Shown: positions 8,773-18,210, numbered from the stretch's first letter. The stretch: 64,000 nt of DNA from Parafannyhessea umbonata (GCF_012844235.1 NZ_JABAGR010000007.1:62001-126000); one strand, 5' to 3'. Numbers and translations: made by a program. The notes: generated from the sequence alone by a model not told the origin.

Positions 8773-10074
8773 CTAGGCGTCCACGTCCGTCTTTCCGATC
8801 ATGATGTTGAGTATCTCGACGTCCGTGGGGTGCATGCCCACGCGGCCGACGTAGCCCATGGAGCGGATGGTCTCCTCCGCGTTCTGGCCGACGAGGCCGT
8901 CGCCTGCGAGGAAGTTGTCGTCCGAGAGCGCCATGTCGCAGCCCAGGATGGCCGCGTCCACGGCGGCGCAGATCTTGGCGGCGCAGCTGGGCTTCGCGCC
9001 GTCGCACACGATGCCGCCCACGTTGGCGAGGGTGTTGACGATGGTCGCCTCGAACTGGGCGAACGAGCCGCCGCGCAGCATGCAGATGCCGGCGCCGGCG
9101 CCGCAGCTTGCGGACACGGCGCCGCAGAACGCCGACAGCTCGCCGATGAAGTACTTGACGTGGACGGCCGTGAGGTCCGAGAGCACGACGGCGCGCACGA
9201 GCTCCTCGTGCGTGCTCCACAGGTCGTGCGCGTACTCCAGCACGGGCTGCGAGCAGGTGATTCCCTGGTTGCCGCTGCCGCAGTTGATCACGACGGGCAT
9301 GGCACAGCCGCTCATGCGCGCGTCCGATCCGGCCGCGGCCGCGGCGCGCGCCTTGCAGCTGATGTCGTTGGGGCGGCTGCGCAGGAGGGTGCGACCGATG
9401 TTCGCGCCCCAGCGGTTCGTGAGGCCCTCGCGCGAGATGGCCTGGTTCGTACGTATCTGGCGCGAGACGAGCTCGTCCACGTCCTCGAGCCGTGCCTCGT
9501 GGGCGAAGTCCCAGATCGACTGGAGCGTGAGGGCCGAGCGGTCAGCCCCGCCCGCGACGTCCGCGTCCTTCTCGCCCGTGGCGGCCCTTCCCGCGACCGT
9601 CGTGGGGCTGCCGTCGAGCGTGAGCTCGCACACGTTGGTGTGGCGCTCCTCGATGCAGGCGACGGCGACGTGGCCCGCGCCCGTCGCCGTGACGTGCACG
9701 TAGAGGTTCGGGACGTCCTCGGCGAGCTCCACGTCGCAGAAGCCCGCGGAGACGAGCGACTTCGTGTGCTCGATGTCCTCGGGGCGAACGGACTGGAGCA
9801 CCTCGAGGTCGCGCGAGGGGTCGCCGCCGATGGCGCCGAGCGTGGCCGCGGCCTCGATGCCGCGCATGCCGCCGGAGTTGGGCACGGTGACGCTCTTGAC
9901 GTTCTTGATGATGTTTCCGCTGCATGCGACGGTCAGGTGCTCCGGGCGCGCCCGAAGCGCGCCGCTGGCGAGCGCGGATGCGAGCGCGACGGCGATGGGC
10001 TCCGTGCACCCCAGCGCGCAGACGAGCTCCTCCTTCAGTATCGCGACGTGGTTTGCGTAGGCGTTCTGGTCCAT
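8773..10074 (-). CDS. UPF0597 / L-cysteine desulfidase-like (CyuA/YhaM)
   Basis: The 433-residue protein is related to iron-sulfur serine dehydratases and to CyuA/YhaM, which breaks cysteine down to pyruvate, sulfide and ammonia. It shows the family's CTEP motif near residue 23, NCGSGNQGI near residue 258 and a Cys-rich segment (CGAVSASCGAGAGICML) near residue 310, likely ligands of a [4Fe-4S] cluster. AGGAGG lies before the ATG. It follows a HAD phosphatase by 49 bp and precedes a membrane protein by 34 bp. Whether the substrate is cysteine or another amino acid cannot be told here. Confidence 0.85.
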   Translation of the reverse strand: MDQNAYANHVAILKEELVCALGCTEPIAVALASALASGALRARPEHLTVACSGNIIKNVKSVTVPNSGGMRGIEAAATLGAIGGDPSRDLEVLQSVRPEDIEHTKSLVSAGFCDVELAEDVPNLYVHVTATGAGHVAVACIEERHTNVCELTLDGSPTTVAGRAATGEKDADVAGGADRSALTLQSIWDFAHEARLEDVDELVSRQIRTNQAISREGLTNRWGANIGRTLLRSRPNDISCKARAAAAAGSDARMSGCAMPVVINCGSGNQGITCSQPVLEYAHDLWSTHEELVRAVVLSDLTAVHVKYFIGELSAFCGAVSASCGAGAGICMLRGGSFAQFEATIVNTLANVGGIVCDGAKPSCAAKICAAVDAAILGCDMALSDDNFLAGDGLVGQNAEETIRSMGYVGRVGMHPTDVEILNIMIGKTDVDA

Positions 10075-10123
10075 GGGTTCCTCCTGCGGGGGATCGTTTG
10101 CGATGGGCGTGCCGTGGCCTGCG

Positions 10124-10867
10124 TCAGCGCAGGCCCTGACGGGAGTTGAGGAGGTCCAAGATCTCGGGCAGACGGGCGCCCAGGGCCTCTATGGGACCGC
10201 GGAAGACGGCCTTCCTCGGCCATCCGTGGCCGACGTACGCGGTGCTCATGCCTATGTCCGGCCGCGGGAAGTCCCGCGTCGCGTCGTTGCCCACCATGAG
10301 GCACTCCTGTGGCGCCAGGCCGAGCTGCGCGGCGAACTCCTGGTAGTAGCGGGCGCACGGCTTCGTGCGCGTCGAGTTCGCGATGTGGCTCACCAGCGCG
10401 AAGTCGATGTCGTCCACGCCCGCCCAGCGCATGCGCACGCGGTCGACGTCCATGGTGAGGGTGGGGTTGGTGGCAAGGGCGACCGTCAGCCCCATCGACA
10501 GGGCCTTCTCGACCGTCTGGCGCGCGCCCCTCTGCGGCGCCGCCATCACGATGCCGCCCTTGAGGGGCTCGAGGCACTCGCGCTCGTAGAAGCCGATGGC
10601 GTCCGCGATGGCCGGGTCATCCAGGGGAATGGAGGTGAGCGAGAAGAACGTCTCGTTCAGGAGCTGCTCGTTCGTCAGCTGGTCGTCGCGGGTCTGGTCG
10701 TTCACGCGCATGTAGCTGCGCGCGAGCCGCTCCATCACGATGGGGTAGGGAATGCCGGAGACCTTCGCGAGTATCCGGGCCTTGCCCGAGGCCCAGCGTG
10801 CCACGAACGCCGTGAGGTTTATGTCAAGCAGGGTATCGTCAAGATCGAAAAGCACTGCCCTGATCAC
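10124..10867 (-). CDS. HAD-superfamily hydrolase
   Basis: This 247-residue protein has HAD motif I FDLDDTLLD near the N terminus, motif II near ALATNPT, a Lys in TRTKPCARYY and motif IV VGNDATRDFPRPDIG. It is likely a phosphatase of small metabolites, and the alpha-helical cap after motif I fits subclass I. I chose GTG at 10867 because GAGAGGA lies 8 bp upstream; an ATG five codons earlier lacks a ribosome site. It is the first gene of the minus-strand cluster and is divergent from rpsA. Confidence 0.8.
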   Translation of the reverse strand: MIRAVLFDLDDTLLDINLTAFVARWASGKARILAKVSGIPYPIVMERLARSYMRVNDQTRDDQLTNEQLLNETFFSLTSIPLDDPAIADAIGFYERECLEPLKGGIVMAAPQRGARQTVEKALSMGLTVALATNPTLTMDVDRVRMRWAGVDDIDFALVSHIANSTRTKPCARYYQEFAAQLGLAPQECLMVGNDATRDFPRPDIGMSTAYVGHGWPRKAVFRGPIEALGARLPEILDLLNSRQGLR

Positions 10868-10963
10868 GACACGTCCTCTCATAGGTATGAACAACAGAAA
10901 CATTACTCTTGTGCCCGATAGTTTTGCACGCGAAATGAAATTCCTGAAATCCACAGGTAGTGC

Positions 10964-11021
10964 TTGAAATCTTGGGTCGATTAAAGGTACTCTATCCCAC
11001 GCATGGGTAAATTGCCCATGC
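10964..11021 (+). promoter_or_regulatory. candidate rpsA promoter and inverted repeat
   Basis: TTGAAA at 10964-10969 and TACTCT at 10988-10993 lie 18 bp apart. Just downstream is a perfect inverted repeat, GCATGGG at 11001-11007 and CCCATGC at 11015-11021, near the expected transcript start. It could be an operator or a 5'-end stabilising hairpin. Confidence 0.4.
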
Positions 11022-11113
11022 AAACGTATCTGTAGGCCCCCGAGAGCATGTAAGTTTCCATCTGCGCAAACGCACCTTCGCTGAGCGCCCGGCAGCGATC
11101 ATGTTGATCGGGG

Positions 11114-11131
11114 CCCCGTTTTCGAAAGGGG
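11114..11131 (+). promoter_or_regulatory. hairpin sequestering the rpsA ribosome site
   Basis: CCCC (11114-11117) and TTT (11119-11121) pair with AAA and GGGG (11125-11131) around a 3-nt loop with one bulged G. The 3' arm is the Shine-Dalgarno sequence of rpsA, 7 bp before its TTG start, which suggests translational control. Confidence 0.5.
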
Positions 11132-11138
11132 TCCACCT

Positions 11139-12305
11139 TTGAGTGAGATTCAGAACTCGTCCATCTTCTCCCTGGATGACATGTCCGACGAGGAGATGAA
11201 CAGCCTCATCGACGGTACGATTACCGACTTTGATGAGGGCGATCTTGTGACGGGCACCGTCGTCAAGATTGAGCACGATGAGGTTCTGCTGGACATCGGC
11301 TTCAAGTCCGAGGGCGTCATCCCCGCCCGCGAGCTTTCCATCCGCAAGGATGTCAACCCCGAGGACGTCGTCTCCCTGGGTGACACCATCGAGGCCCTCG
11401 TTCTCCAGAAGGAGGACAAGGAGGGTCGCCTGATCCTCTCCAAGAAGCGCGCGGAGTACGAGCGTGCCTGGAACCGCGTCGAGGAGAAGTTCAACGCCGG
11501 CGAGAACGTCGAGGGCGAGGTCATCGAGGTCGTCAAGGGCGGCCTTATCCTCGACATCGGCCTGCGCGGTTTCCTGCCCGCCTCCCTCGTCGACCTTCGT
11601 CGCGTCAAGGACCTCAACGCCTACCTCGGCACCCGCATCGAGGCCCGCGTCATCGAGATGGACCGCAACCGCAACAACGTCGTCCTCTCCCGCCGCGTCG
11701 TCCTCGAGGAGGCCCGCAAGGCCGAGCGCTCGGAGATCCTCTCCAAGCTCAAGCCTGGCATGCGCCTTCGTGGCACCGTGTCCTCGATCGTCGACTTCGG
11801 CGCGTTCGTCGACCTCGGCGGCATCGACGGCCTCATCCACATCTCCGAGCTCTCCTGGAACCACGTCAACCACCCCTCCGAGGTCGTCAAGGTCGGCCAG
11901 GAGGTCGAGGTTCAGGTTCTCGACGTGGACCTCAACCGCGAGCGCATCTCCCTTGGCCTGAAGCAGACCACCGAGGATCCCTGGAGGACCCTGGTCAAGA
12001 AGTATCCCGTCGGCGCCATCGTCGAGGGCACTGTCACCAAGCTCGTCACCTTCGGCGTCTTCGTCGACCTCGGTGACGGCGTCGAGGGCCTCGTGCACAT
12101 CTCCGAGATGGCCAAGCAGCACGTGGACCAGCCGTCCCAGGTCTGCTCCGTGGGCGACAAGGTCCAGGTCAAGGTCATGGAGATCGACCTCGACCGTCGT
12201 CGCATCTCCCTGTCCATGAAGGCCGCTGCCGAGACGCTGGGCGTCGAGGTCGAGGTCAAGCCTCTGGACAAGCCCGAGGAGGACGAGAAGCCCGTCGAGG
12301 AGTAG
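11139..12305 (+). CDS. rpsA: 30S ribosomal protein S1
   Basis: The 388-residue protein has four S1 RNA-binding domains (about residues 33-105, 122-192, 207-278 and 293-363; the last two with the FGAFVDLG/FGVFVDLG core) and acidic ends. This is the four-domain actinobacterial form rather than the six-domain enterobacterial one. It brings mRNA to the ribosome. The start is TTG, with AAAGGGG 7 bp upstream; no ATG or GTG is available in frame. Codons favour GTC, GCC, CGC and CGT, as expected for a highly expressed gene. A strong terminator follows. Confidence 0.95.
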   Translation: MSEIQNSSIFSLDDMSDEEMNSLIDGTITDFDEGDLVTGTVVKIEHDEVLLDIGFKSEGVIPARELSIRKDVNPEDVVSLGDTIEALVLQKEDKEGRLILSKKRAEYERAWNRVEEKFNAGENVEGEVIEVVKGGLILDIGLRGFLPASLVDLRRVKDLNAYLGTRIEARVIEMDRNRNNVVLSRRVVLEEARKAERSEILSKLKPGMRLRGTVSSIVDFGAFVDLGGIDGLIHISELSWNHVNHPSEVVKVGQEVEVQVLDVDLNRERISLGLKQTTEDPWRTLVKKYPVGAIVEGTVTKLVTFGVFVDLGDGVEGLVHISEMAKQHVDQPSQVCSVGDKVQVKVMEIDLDRRRISLSMKAAAETLGVEVEVKPLDKPEEDEKPVEE

Positions 12306-12335
12306 CCTCGAGCCACGCCTTTAGGTGCATTTTCG

Positions 12336-12368
12336 CGAGGGGTCGCTTCGGCGGCCCCTCGTTCTTCT
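12336..12368 (+). terminator. Rho-independent terminator of rpsA
   Basis: An 11-bp stem (one G-U pair) with a TTCG tetraloop spans 12336-12361 and is followed by the T-rich TTCTTCT. This is the clearest terminator in the window. Confidence 0.88.
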
Positions 12369-12385
12369 CTGCTGGGTCCGTGCCT

Positions 12386-12413
12386 TTGCCCGCGGACTAG
12401 AAACTGCCATAAT
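12386..12413 (+). promoter_or_regulatory. promoter of the 12478 gene
   Basis: TTGCCC at 12386-12391 and CATAAT at 12408-12413 are 16 bp apart, 65 bp before the start codon and just after the rpsA terminator. Confidence 0.6.
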
Positions 12414-12477
12414 GGGCACCATGCAATGTAGGTAGATTCGGGCGCGCCTGGGCGCACGGGAACGAGGGGTCTGGTCA

Positions 12478-12882
12478 ATGGCTGACTTCAAGAACAAGGT
12501 CGAGGACTTCATGCGGGGACGCAACGGTGCCGACGAGCTGGGAATCGCGACGCTCGAGCTTGCGGTCATACTTGCAATCGTAAACATCTTCGCGAACAAC
12601 ACCGTCATCTACGTGCTGATTCTGCTCCTAATTGCGTATGCCGTGTTCAGGATGGTGTCGACGGACGTCAACCGCCGCCGCAAGGAGAGCATGGCGTTCG
12701 CATCGAAGCTGGGCCCCGCGCGCCCGTGGATCACGAACCCGGCGGCCGCGCTGCAGAACGCCCGCACGTACAAGCACGCGACGTGCCCCAACTGCCACCA
12801 GCGCGTCCGCGTCCCCAGGGGCAAGGGCCACATCCGCATCACGTGCCCGCGCTGCAAGCAGAAGTTCGACATCCACTCGTAG
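12478..12882 (+). CDS. zinc-ribbon membrane protein, unknown function
   Basis: This 134-residue protein has one or two hydrophobic segments at about residues 20-62 and a C-terminal zinc ribbon (CPNC near residue 102 and CPRC near residue 121, 16 residues apart) in a basic context. The ribbon would lie in the cytoplasm. A similar Cys-pair membrane protein is encoded at 16710-17264. The function is unknown. The ATG lacks a strong ribosome site, with GAGGGG about 11 bp upstream. It has its own promoter and is followed by a hairpin. Confidence 0.7.
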   Translation: MADFKNKVEDFMRGRNGADELGIATLELAVILAIVNIFANNTVIYVLILLLIAYAVFRMVSTDVNRRRKESMAFASKLGPARPWITNPAAALQNARTYKHATCPNCHQRVRVPRGKGHIRITCPRCKQKFDIHS

Positions 12883-12910
12883 GCGCCGCGAGGCAACACG
12901 GGGGTGAGGA

Positions 12911-12943
12911 GGGGACGGTCGTGCCTTGCGCGCGGCCGTCCCC
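12911..12943 (+). terminator. hairpin after the zinc-ribbon gene
   Basis: An 11-bp stem with one G-U pair (12911-12921 with 12933-12943) encloses an 11-nt loop. The T tract is missing, so it may be Rho-dependent or only a transcript-end stabiliser. Confidence 0.5.
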
Positions 12944-13078
12944 ATGCGTTAGACACGTGCCTTGGCCGTCGGTCGCGCTCCGTCTGTTGGTTTTTGGGAT
13001 GGGCGCATGGCACGTCCCCGGCGTGAGATGATAGTGTGCCGCCGCGCGTCTTGCGCGGAAGAGCGAAGGGTGGGCAGC

Positions 13079-13723
13079 ATGTACATCGTGTTCCTTGCGG
13101 GTGGCATCGCGTCTGGCAAGTCGACCGTGGCTCGCGAGCTCGAGCGCCTGGGCGCGTGGCGCATAGACCTGGACCGCATATCGCGCGACGTGCTCGAGCC
13201 CGGGGGCGAGTGCACGCTCGCGATAGCGGACGCGTTTGGGCAGGACGTGCTCGACCCCAACACGGGGGCGCTGCGCAGGGGCCTGCTCGCAAAGCGCGCC
13301 TTCGCGTGTGAGGACGCGGCGCGCCTGCTAGAGAGCATCGAGCTTCCCTACATAAGGCAGAGGCTCGAGCAGGCGCTCTCGCAGGACGCATGCGCCTCGG
13401 CGGAGCCGCCGTGCGCCGTGGTGGAGGTGCCGCTGCTCGACCGCATGGAGGACTCACTCGGCATGGCCGACGAGGTCGTGTGCGTGACCTGCCCCGTGGC
13501 GGTGCGTCGCGAGCGCGCCATCGGCCGCGGGATGTCCAAGGAGGACTTCGACGCGCGGGCGGCGCGCCAGCCAAGCGACGACTACCTGCGCTCGAAGAGC
13601 GACGTCGAGATCGTTAACGACGGGGACGAGAAGGACCTTGCATCCAAGGTTCGCGCGTGGTGGGACGCCCACGAGCGAGCCGGTTGGAAGGCGGGCGGCG
13701 AGAGGGACGTGATGCATGGCTGA
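13079..13723 (+). CDS. coaE: dephospho-CoA kinase
   Basis: The 214-residue enzyme catalyses the last step of coenzyme A synthesis. The P-loop GGIASGKST (residues 8-16), the DLDRISRD segment near residue 32 and the lid region RQPSDDYLRSKSD near residue 162 fit CoaE. The ATG at 13079 has GAAGGG 8 bp upstream; the 39 in-frame codons before it are not family sequence. The stop overlaps the transglycosylase start by 8 bp, so the two genes are probably co-translated. Confidence 0.92.
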   Translation: MYIVFLAGGIASGKSTVARELERLGAWRIDLDRISRDVLEPGGECTLAIADAFGQDVLDPNTGALRRGLLAKRAFACEDAARLLESIELPYIRQRLEQALSQDACASAEPPCAVVEVPLLDRMEDSLGMADEVVCVTCPVAVRRERAIGRGMSKEDFDARAARQPSDDYLRSKSDVEIVNDGDEKDLASKVRAWWDAHERAGWKAGGERDVMHG

Positions 13724-14306
13724 CACCAGATTCTGGCGATGGTTCAGGACCATACCGATCGTGTGCATGCTGGCGGTGTGCGTCGCCTGCGCGGGGGCAA
13801 GTCTCCTTCCCACGCAGATCGTGAGGCGCGTGTTCTATCCCGTGGAGCATGCGGACGTGATTGAGCGGGCCTCCCGGCGCTACGGCGTGGACGAGTACCT
13901 GATCTGCGCGGTCATCAAGTGCGAGTCGAACTGGGACGAGCAGGCGCAGTCCTCGGCGGGCGCCGTCGGGCTCATGCAGCTGATGCCGTCGACGTCCGAG
14001 GCCGTGGCGAAGATGGGTCTGGTGGACTCGTCCGCGTACCCGCCCGACAACCTCACCGATGCCGAGACGAACATCATGTACGGCACGGCGTACCTCTCGT
14101 ACCTGCAGAAGAACCTCTCCTCGCGCGACCAGGTCATCGCGGCGTACAACGCGGGGCTCGGCTCGGTGTCGAAGTGGCTCGCAAACGGGGACGACATCTC
14201 GTCCCAGATACAGTACTCCGAGACGGCGTCCTACCTCGTGAGGGTGAACGAGGCGTACGACCGCTACAAGCAGTTCTACCCGGACGGAATCCAGTCCCAG
14301 GGGTAG
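13716..14306 (+). CDS. lytic transglycosylase (SLT domain)
   Basis: This 196-residue protein has a signal anchor at residues 10-32 and a soluble lytic transglycosylase domain from about residue 48. The catalytic Glu is Glu70 in IKCESNW, followed by [12 protein letters not shown] and [13 protein letters not shown], the standard Slt/MltE motifs. It would cleave glycan strands of peptidoglycan outside the membrane. The gene overlaps coaE by 8 bp, an arrangement common in this lineage's neighbours of polA and uvrB. Confidence 0.92.
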   Translation: MADTRFWRWFRTIPIVCMLAVCVACAGASLLPTQIVRRVFYPVEHADVIERASRRYGVDEYLICAVIKCESNWDEQAQSSAGAVGLMQLMPSTSEAVAKMGLVDSSAYPPDNLTDAETNIMYGTAYLSYLQKNLSSRDQVIAAYNAGLGSVSKWLANGDDISSQIQYSETASYLVRVNEAYDRYKQFYPDGIQSQG

Positions 14307-14324
14307 ACTTCCCCGCGCATTGTT

Positions 14325-14340
14325 GGGTACACTTGTTCTA
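14325..14340 (+). promoter_or_regulatory. LexA-box-like site upstream of uvrB
   Basis: The 16-mer at 14325-14340 contains ACACTTGTTCTA, which matches 11 of 12 bases of the motif before uvrA (37441-37452). It agrees with about 10 of 16 positions of the actinobacterial SOS box built on GAAC-N4-GTTC. It lies 28 bp before the uvrB start. Confidence 0.45.
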
Positions 14341-14367
14341 GTTCGTTTCTCTCGCTTTGGAGGGTGC

Positions 14368-16713
14368 ATGGGTCAGGTGGCATCGGATGGCGCGCGTGAT
14401 ATCCCGCGGGGAGACGCGCCCGCCGCGGAAGAGCGCTCATTCGTGGACGAGAAGGGCGAGCGCATCGAGTACGAGCCCCTTGCCGGGACGCGCGAGGCGA
14501 AGGAGCGCTACGGCGCGGAGCTCAAGCGCTTTGGCATGGAGCATGGGGACGAGCGCCTCGAGGTCGTCTCTCCCTACCAGCCCGCCGGCGATCAGCCGAA
14601 GGCCATCGCGAGCCTGGCGAAGGGCGTGAGGGACGGCCTCCGCTACCAGACGCTTTTGGGCGTCACGGGGAGCGGCAAGACCTTCTCGATGGCAAAGACC
14701 ATCGAGGCGGTGCAGAAGCCCACGCTCATCATGGAGCCCAACAAGACGCTCGCGGCGCAGGTCGCGAGCGAGATGCGTGAGCTCTTCCCCAACAACGCCG
14801 TCGTGTACTTCGTGAGCTACTACGACTACTACCAGCCTGAGGCCTACGTTCCGCAGACGGACACATACATAGAGAAGGACGCCTCCATCAACGAGGAGGT
14901 CGAGAAGCTCCGCCATCAGGCCACGTCGAGCCTCCTCAGCAGGCGCGACGTCATCGTGGTCGCGTCCGTCAGCTGCATCTACGGCATCGGCAGCCCCCAG
15001 GACTACGCGGGTCTTGCGCCGAACGTGGACAAGAGCGTGCCGCTTGAGCGCGACGACCTCGTGCACGAGCTCATCGACATCCAGTACGACCGCAACGACT
15101 ACGACCTGCAGCGTGGCATGTTCCGCGTGCGCGGCGACACCGTGGACGTGTTTCCGCCCTACGCGGAGAACCCGCTGCGCATAAGCTTCTTCGGTGACGA
15201 GGTGGAGCTCATCGCGGAGATAGACGGCGTCACGGGCGAGGTTGTCCGCGAGTACGACGCGATCCCCATCTGGCCGGCGTCCCACTACGTTACGGCGCGG
15301 CCAAAGATCAACCACGCCATCAAGACGATAGAGGAGGAGCTCGAGCACCGCGTCAAGGAGCTGAAGGGCAACGATATGATCCTCGAGGCGCAGCGCCTGA
15401 GCCAGAGGACCGGCTACGACATAGAGATGCTCGAGACCATGGGCTACTGCTCCGGCATCGAGAACTACTCGAGGCACATGGACGGCCGCAGGCCGGGCGA
15501 GCCGCCGTACACGCTGATCGACTACTTCCCGAGCGACATGCTCTGCATCATCGACGAGTCGCACGTGACGGTGCCGCAGATCCGGGGCATGTACGAGGGC
15601 GACCGCTCCCGCAAGGTCACGCTCGTGGACCACGGCTTCCGCCTTCCGTCCGCGCTCGACAACAGGCCGCTGCGCTTCGACGAGTTCGAGCAGCGCATTC
15701 CCCAGTTCATCTACGTGTCCGCGACCCCCGGCGACTACGAGGAGCACGTGAGCCAGAACGAGGTGGAGCAGGTCATCAGGCCGACGGGTCTGCTCGACCC
15801 AGAGGTGGAGCTCAGGCCGGTGCGCGGTCAGATAGACGACCTCCTGGACGAGATAAAGATCCGCGTCGCCCGCAAGGAGCGCGTGCTCGTGACCACGCTC
15901 ACGAAGCGCATGGCGGAGGACCTGACGGACCACCTCCTGGACGAGGGCATCCGTGTGAACTACATGCACTCGGACACGGCGACCCTCGACCGCATCGACA
16001 TCATCCGCGACCTGAGGCTCGGCAGGATAGACGTGCTCGTGGGCATCAACCTGCTGCGCGAGGGCCTGGACATCCCCGAGGTATCGCTCGTCGCGATACT
16101 CGACGCGGACAAGGAGGGCTTCCTCCGAAACCGTCGCTCGCTCATCCAGACCATGGGCCGCGCCGCTCGAAACGCCCAGGGCAAGGTCATCATGTACGCC
16201 GACAGCGTGACGGACTCGATGCGCGAGGCCATGGACGAGACGGCGCGCCGCCGGCGCATCCAGATCGCGTTCAACGAGGAGCACGGCATCGTCCCGAAGA
16301 CCATCAAGAAGTCGATCACGGACGTCACGAGCTTCATCGCCGAGGCGGACGAGACCCTTGGCTCCAAGTCGCGCGTGGACGGCAAGTTCTTCACCGCGGC
16401 CGGCGGCGAGGGCGAGCTCCAGGGGGATGCCGAGGAGGAGCACGAGAGGACGGTCCAGTCCGTGGCGGACGAGCTTCTTGCCCTGCCGAAGCAGGAGGTC
16501 GCCCAGGTCATGGGCTCACTTCAGGACGAGATGCTCCAGGCGTCCGCGGACATGGACTTCGAGCGCGCCGCGCGGCTCCGCGACCAGATCGTGGAGCTGC
16601 AGGCGCGTCTGGAGGGAACGAGCGAGAAGGACGTGATGGACCGCCTGAAGGCCGGCGCGCGCAAGGGGTCGGCCCACGCCACCCGCAGGCACTACAAGCG
16701 GAAGAAGCACTAG
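14368..16713 (+). CDS. uvrB: excinuclease ABC subunit B
   Basis: The 781-residue DNA-damage recognition helicase has Walker [10 protein letters not shown] with Lys104, the beta-hairpin region [15 protein letters not shown], a DESH box, SATPG, and helicase motif [13 protein letters not shown]-terminal UVR motif near residues 709-745 binds UvrC. About 75 N-terminal residues precede the usual start of the domain. I chose the ATG at 14368 because GGAGGG lies 3 bp before GCATG. It ends convergently with the next gene, the two stop codons sharing the bases CTAG. Confidence 0.96.
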   Translation: MGQVASDGARDIPRGDAPAAEERSFVDEKGERIEYEPLAGTREAKERYGAELKRFGMEHGDERLEVVSPYQPAGDQPKAIASLAKGVRDGLRYQTLLGVTGSGKTFSMAKTIEAVQKPTLIMEPNKTLAAQVASEMRELFPNNAVVYFVSYYDYYQPEAYVPQTDTYIEKDASINEEVEKLRHQATSSLLSRRDVIVVASVSCIYGIGSPQDYAGLAPNVDKSVPLERDDLVHELIDIQYDRNDYDLQRGMFRVRGDTVDVFPPYAENPLRISFFGDEVELIAEIDGVTGEVVREYDAIPIWPASHYVTARPKINHAIKTIEEELEHRVKELKGNDMILEAQRLSQRTGYDIEMLETMGYCSGIENYSRHMDGRRPGEPPYTLIDYFPSDMLCIIDESHVTVPQIRGMYEGDRSRKVTLVDHGFRLPSALDNRPLRFDEFEQRIPQFIYVSATPGDYEEHVSQNEVEQVIRPTGLLDPEVELRPVRGQIDDLLDEIKIRVARKERVLVTTLTKRMAEDLTDHLLDEGIRVNYMHSDTATLDRIDIIRDLRLGRIDVLVGINLLREGLDIPEVSLVAILDADKEGFLRNRRSLIQTMGRAARNAQGKVIMYADSVTDSMREAMDETARRRRIQIAFNEEHGIVPKTIKKSITDVTSFIAEADETLGSKSRVDGKFFTAAGGEGELQGDAEEEHERTVQSVADELLALPKQEVAQVMGSLQDEMLQASADMDFERAARLRDQIVELQARLEGTSEKDVMDRLKAGARKGSAHATRRHYKRKKH

Positions 16714-17264
16714 ACGGACGCGTCGGTCCCTCCGCCGGCGCGCCCGTACTCCCTGAGCGTGCGGACGAGGAGCCCCGAGCTCGCGGCGTCGTCTCGCACG
16801 ATCCTGGCCAGCGCCCTGCTCGCCCGCTCCTCCCTGGTGTCGTCGCGCGCCCACTCTGGCATCCGGCTGCGGACGTCCTCCGTCGCATGCCGCCACGCTA
16901 GGGCGAGCGCGCGCCGGACGAGCCCCGCGATGCCGGCGGCCGCCACGAGCGCGCCGCCGATGCCGAGCGCGGACACGCCGTGCGAGAAGAGCGGCACCCA
17001 GCAGACCTGGAGGGCGAGGCATACGAGCACCTGGAACGGCCCGTCGTCCAGCCGCTCGTCGACGCAATCGTCGCAGAGCGCGCGGCTGTAAGGCCTCCAC
17101 TCGACGTCCCCGTCCTCACCGGACCTGCGGCCCAGGTACACGGTGGCCATGCCCTCGGCGTGCCTTCCGCAGAGGATGCAGTCCTTCTCGCCTGCGGTCT
17201 TCTTGCCCTGGGGCGCCATGCCGTCGATTTCCCGGGAGTCCCTCTTGGGGTGGTGCCGTGCCAT
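16710..17264 (-). CDS. CxxC-containing membrane protein, unknown function
   Basis: This 184-residue protein carries two Cys pairs (CILC near residue 30 and CDDC near residue 70) that could bind zinc, then two hydrophobic segments at about residues 83-125, then a charged helical tail. I recognise no family. The ATG at 17264 has GAAAGG upstream; the in-frame upstream extension is not coding. Its stop overlaps that of uvrB. Like the 12478 gene it pairs a cytoplasmic zinc-binding site with membrane segments. Confidence 0.65.
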   Translation of the reverse strand: MARHHPKRDSREIDGMAPQGKKTAGEKDCILCGRHAEGMATVYLGRRSGEDGDVEWRPYSRALCDDCVDERLDDGPFQVLVCLALQVCWVPLFSHGVSALGIGGALVAAAGIAGLVRRALALAWRHATEDVRSRMPEWARDDTREERASRALARIVRDDAASSGLLVRTLREYGRAGGGTDASV

Positions 17265-17291
17265 GGTGAGCCTTTCGACATCGAGAATAAA

Positions 17292-17308
17292 ACGTAATAG
17301 AACGTTAT
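17292..17308. promoter_or_regulatory. candidate FrlR-type half-sites in divergent region
   Basis: ACGTAATA (17292-17299) and ACGTTAT (17302-17308) each match 7 bases of ACGTTATA, the half of the perfect palindrome at the transporter promoter. They are 10 bp apart, one helical turn, 175 bp before the GntR gene, and could serve its autoregulation. Confidence 0.35.
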
Positions 17309-17481
17309 CACATTCCTGGGGATCGGCGCCGGTCATGGCGACCGGGCGCCTAAACGTCGCAATTGGGCACGCTCGTCCATGGGATGGGTGCGAAATACGT
17401 GGCCTACCCTTATATTTAGATAAAGAGTTGTTATGGCCGGGGGGAAGTTTCCCCTTGGCGCTGGCGTTTGGAGGGCTTGGC

Positions 17482-18210
17482 ATGAAGCTTGAGGAAGGCG
17501 GTCTGACCCCGCTTTACCAGCAGGTGATGGAGGACCTCAAGGACGACATCGAGCGTGGAAAGTACCCAGCGGGCTGTCGCATCCCCTCCGAGGCGGAACT
17601 CTCGCAGATGTATTCCGTGAGCAGGATCACCGTGAGAAGGGCCGTCTCGGAGCTCGCTGCCGAGGGCTACCTCAGCAAGAAGCAGGGCAAGGGCACCTTC
17701 GTGAACCGGCGCAAGCTCATTCGCAAGATTTGCCAGAAGAGCGAGATCCAGAGCTTCACGGAGACCTGCGCGGAGGACGGTCGCGTCGCGGGCGCGAAGG
17801 TGCTGGGCGTCGAGGTCGTAAAGGCGCGCGAGGCCGAGAGGGAGTTCCTGGGCCTTGGGGAGGGCGCCGAGCTCGTCCACGTGAAGCGCCTGCGCACGGC
17901 GGACAGCGTGCCCATCATGCTCGAGAACAACTTCTATCCGCTCGAGGGCTTCGAGTTCCTGCTCGAGGCGGACCTTCAGGACGCGTCGATCTTCGACTAC
18001 GTGAAGGGGCGGACCGGACGCGTCCCCCGCGGCGACGACCTCTGCACGCTCGAGGTGGTCCGCGCGAGCCCCGAGGAGGCGTCGGCCCTGAAGGTGTCGG
18101 TTGGGGAGCCCCTGTTCTACGAGAAGATCGACTTCACGGACCAGGACAGACGCCCGTTCCTGATAGGCAAGCAGTACATCGTGTGCAGCCTGTACGTCTT
18201 CAACATCTGA
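17482..18210 (+). CDS. frlR: GntR/HutC-family regulator of fructosamine use
   Basis: The 242-residue protein has a winged-helix GntR domain at residues 8-76 (SEAELSQMYSVSRITVRRAVSELAAEG core) and a UTRA ligand-binding domain at about 92-236. Family members of this subgroup, such as E. coli FrlR, bind phosphorylated sugars or amino sugars. GGAGGG precedes the ATG; the 113 in-frame codons upstream are not coding. The following transporter-deglycase-kinase genes point to a fructosamine 6-phosphate effector, which is an inference. Its operon neighbours are separated by a terminator and carry palindromes in their promoter. Confidence 0.75.
   Translation: MKLEEGGLTPLYQQVMEDLKDDIERGKYPAGCRIPSEAELSQMYSVSRITVRRAVSELAAEGYLSKKQGKGTFVNRRKLIRKICQKSEIQSFTETCAEDGRVAGAKVLGVEVVKAREAEREFLGLGEGAELVHVKRLRTADSVPIMLENNFYPLEGFEFLLEADLQDASIFDYVKGRTGRVPRGDDLCTLEVVRASPEEASALKVSVGEPLFYEKIDFTDQDRRPFLIGKQYIVCSLYVFNI

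Noticed and set aside
14437-16443. 668-codon minus-strand frame
   Set aside because: It is a shadow of uvrB with no plausible protein features.
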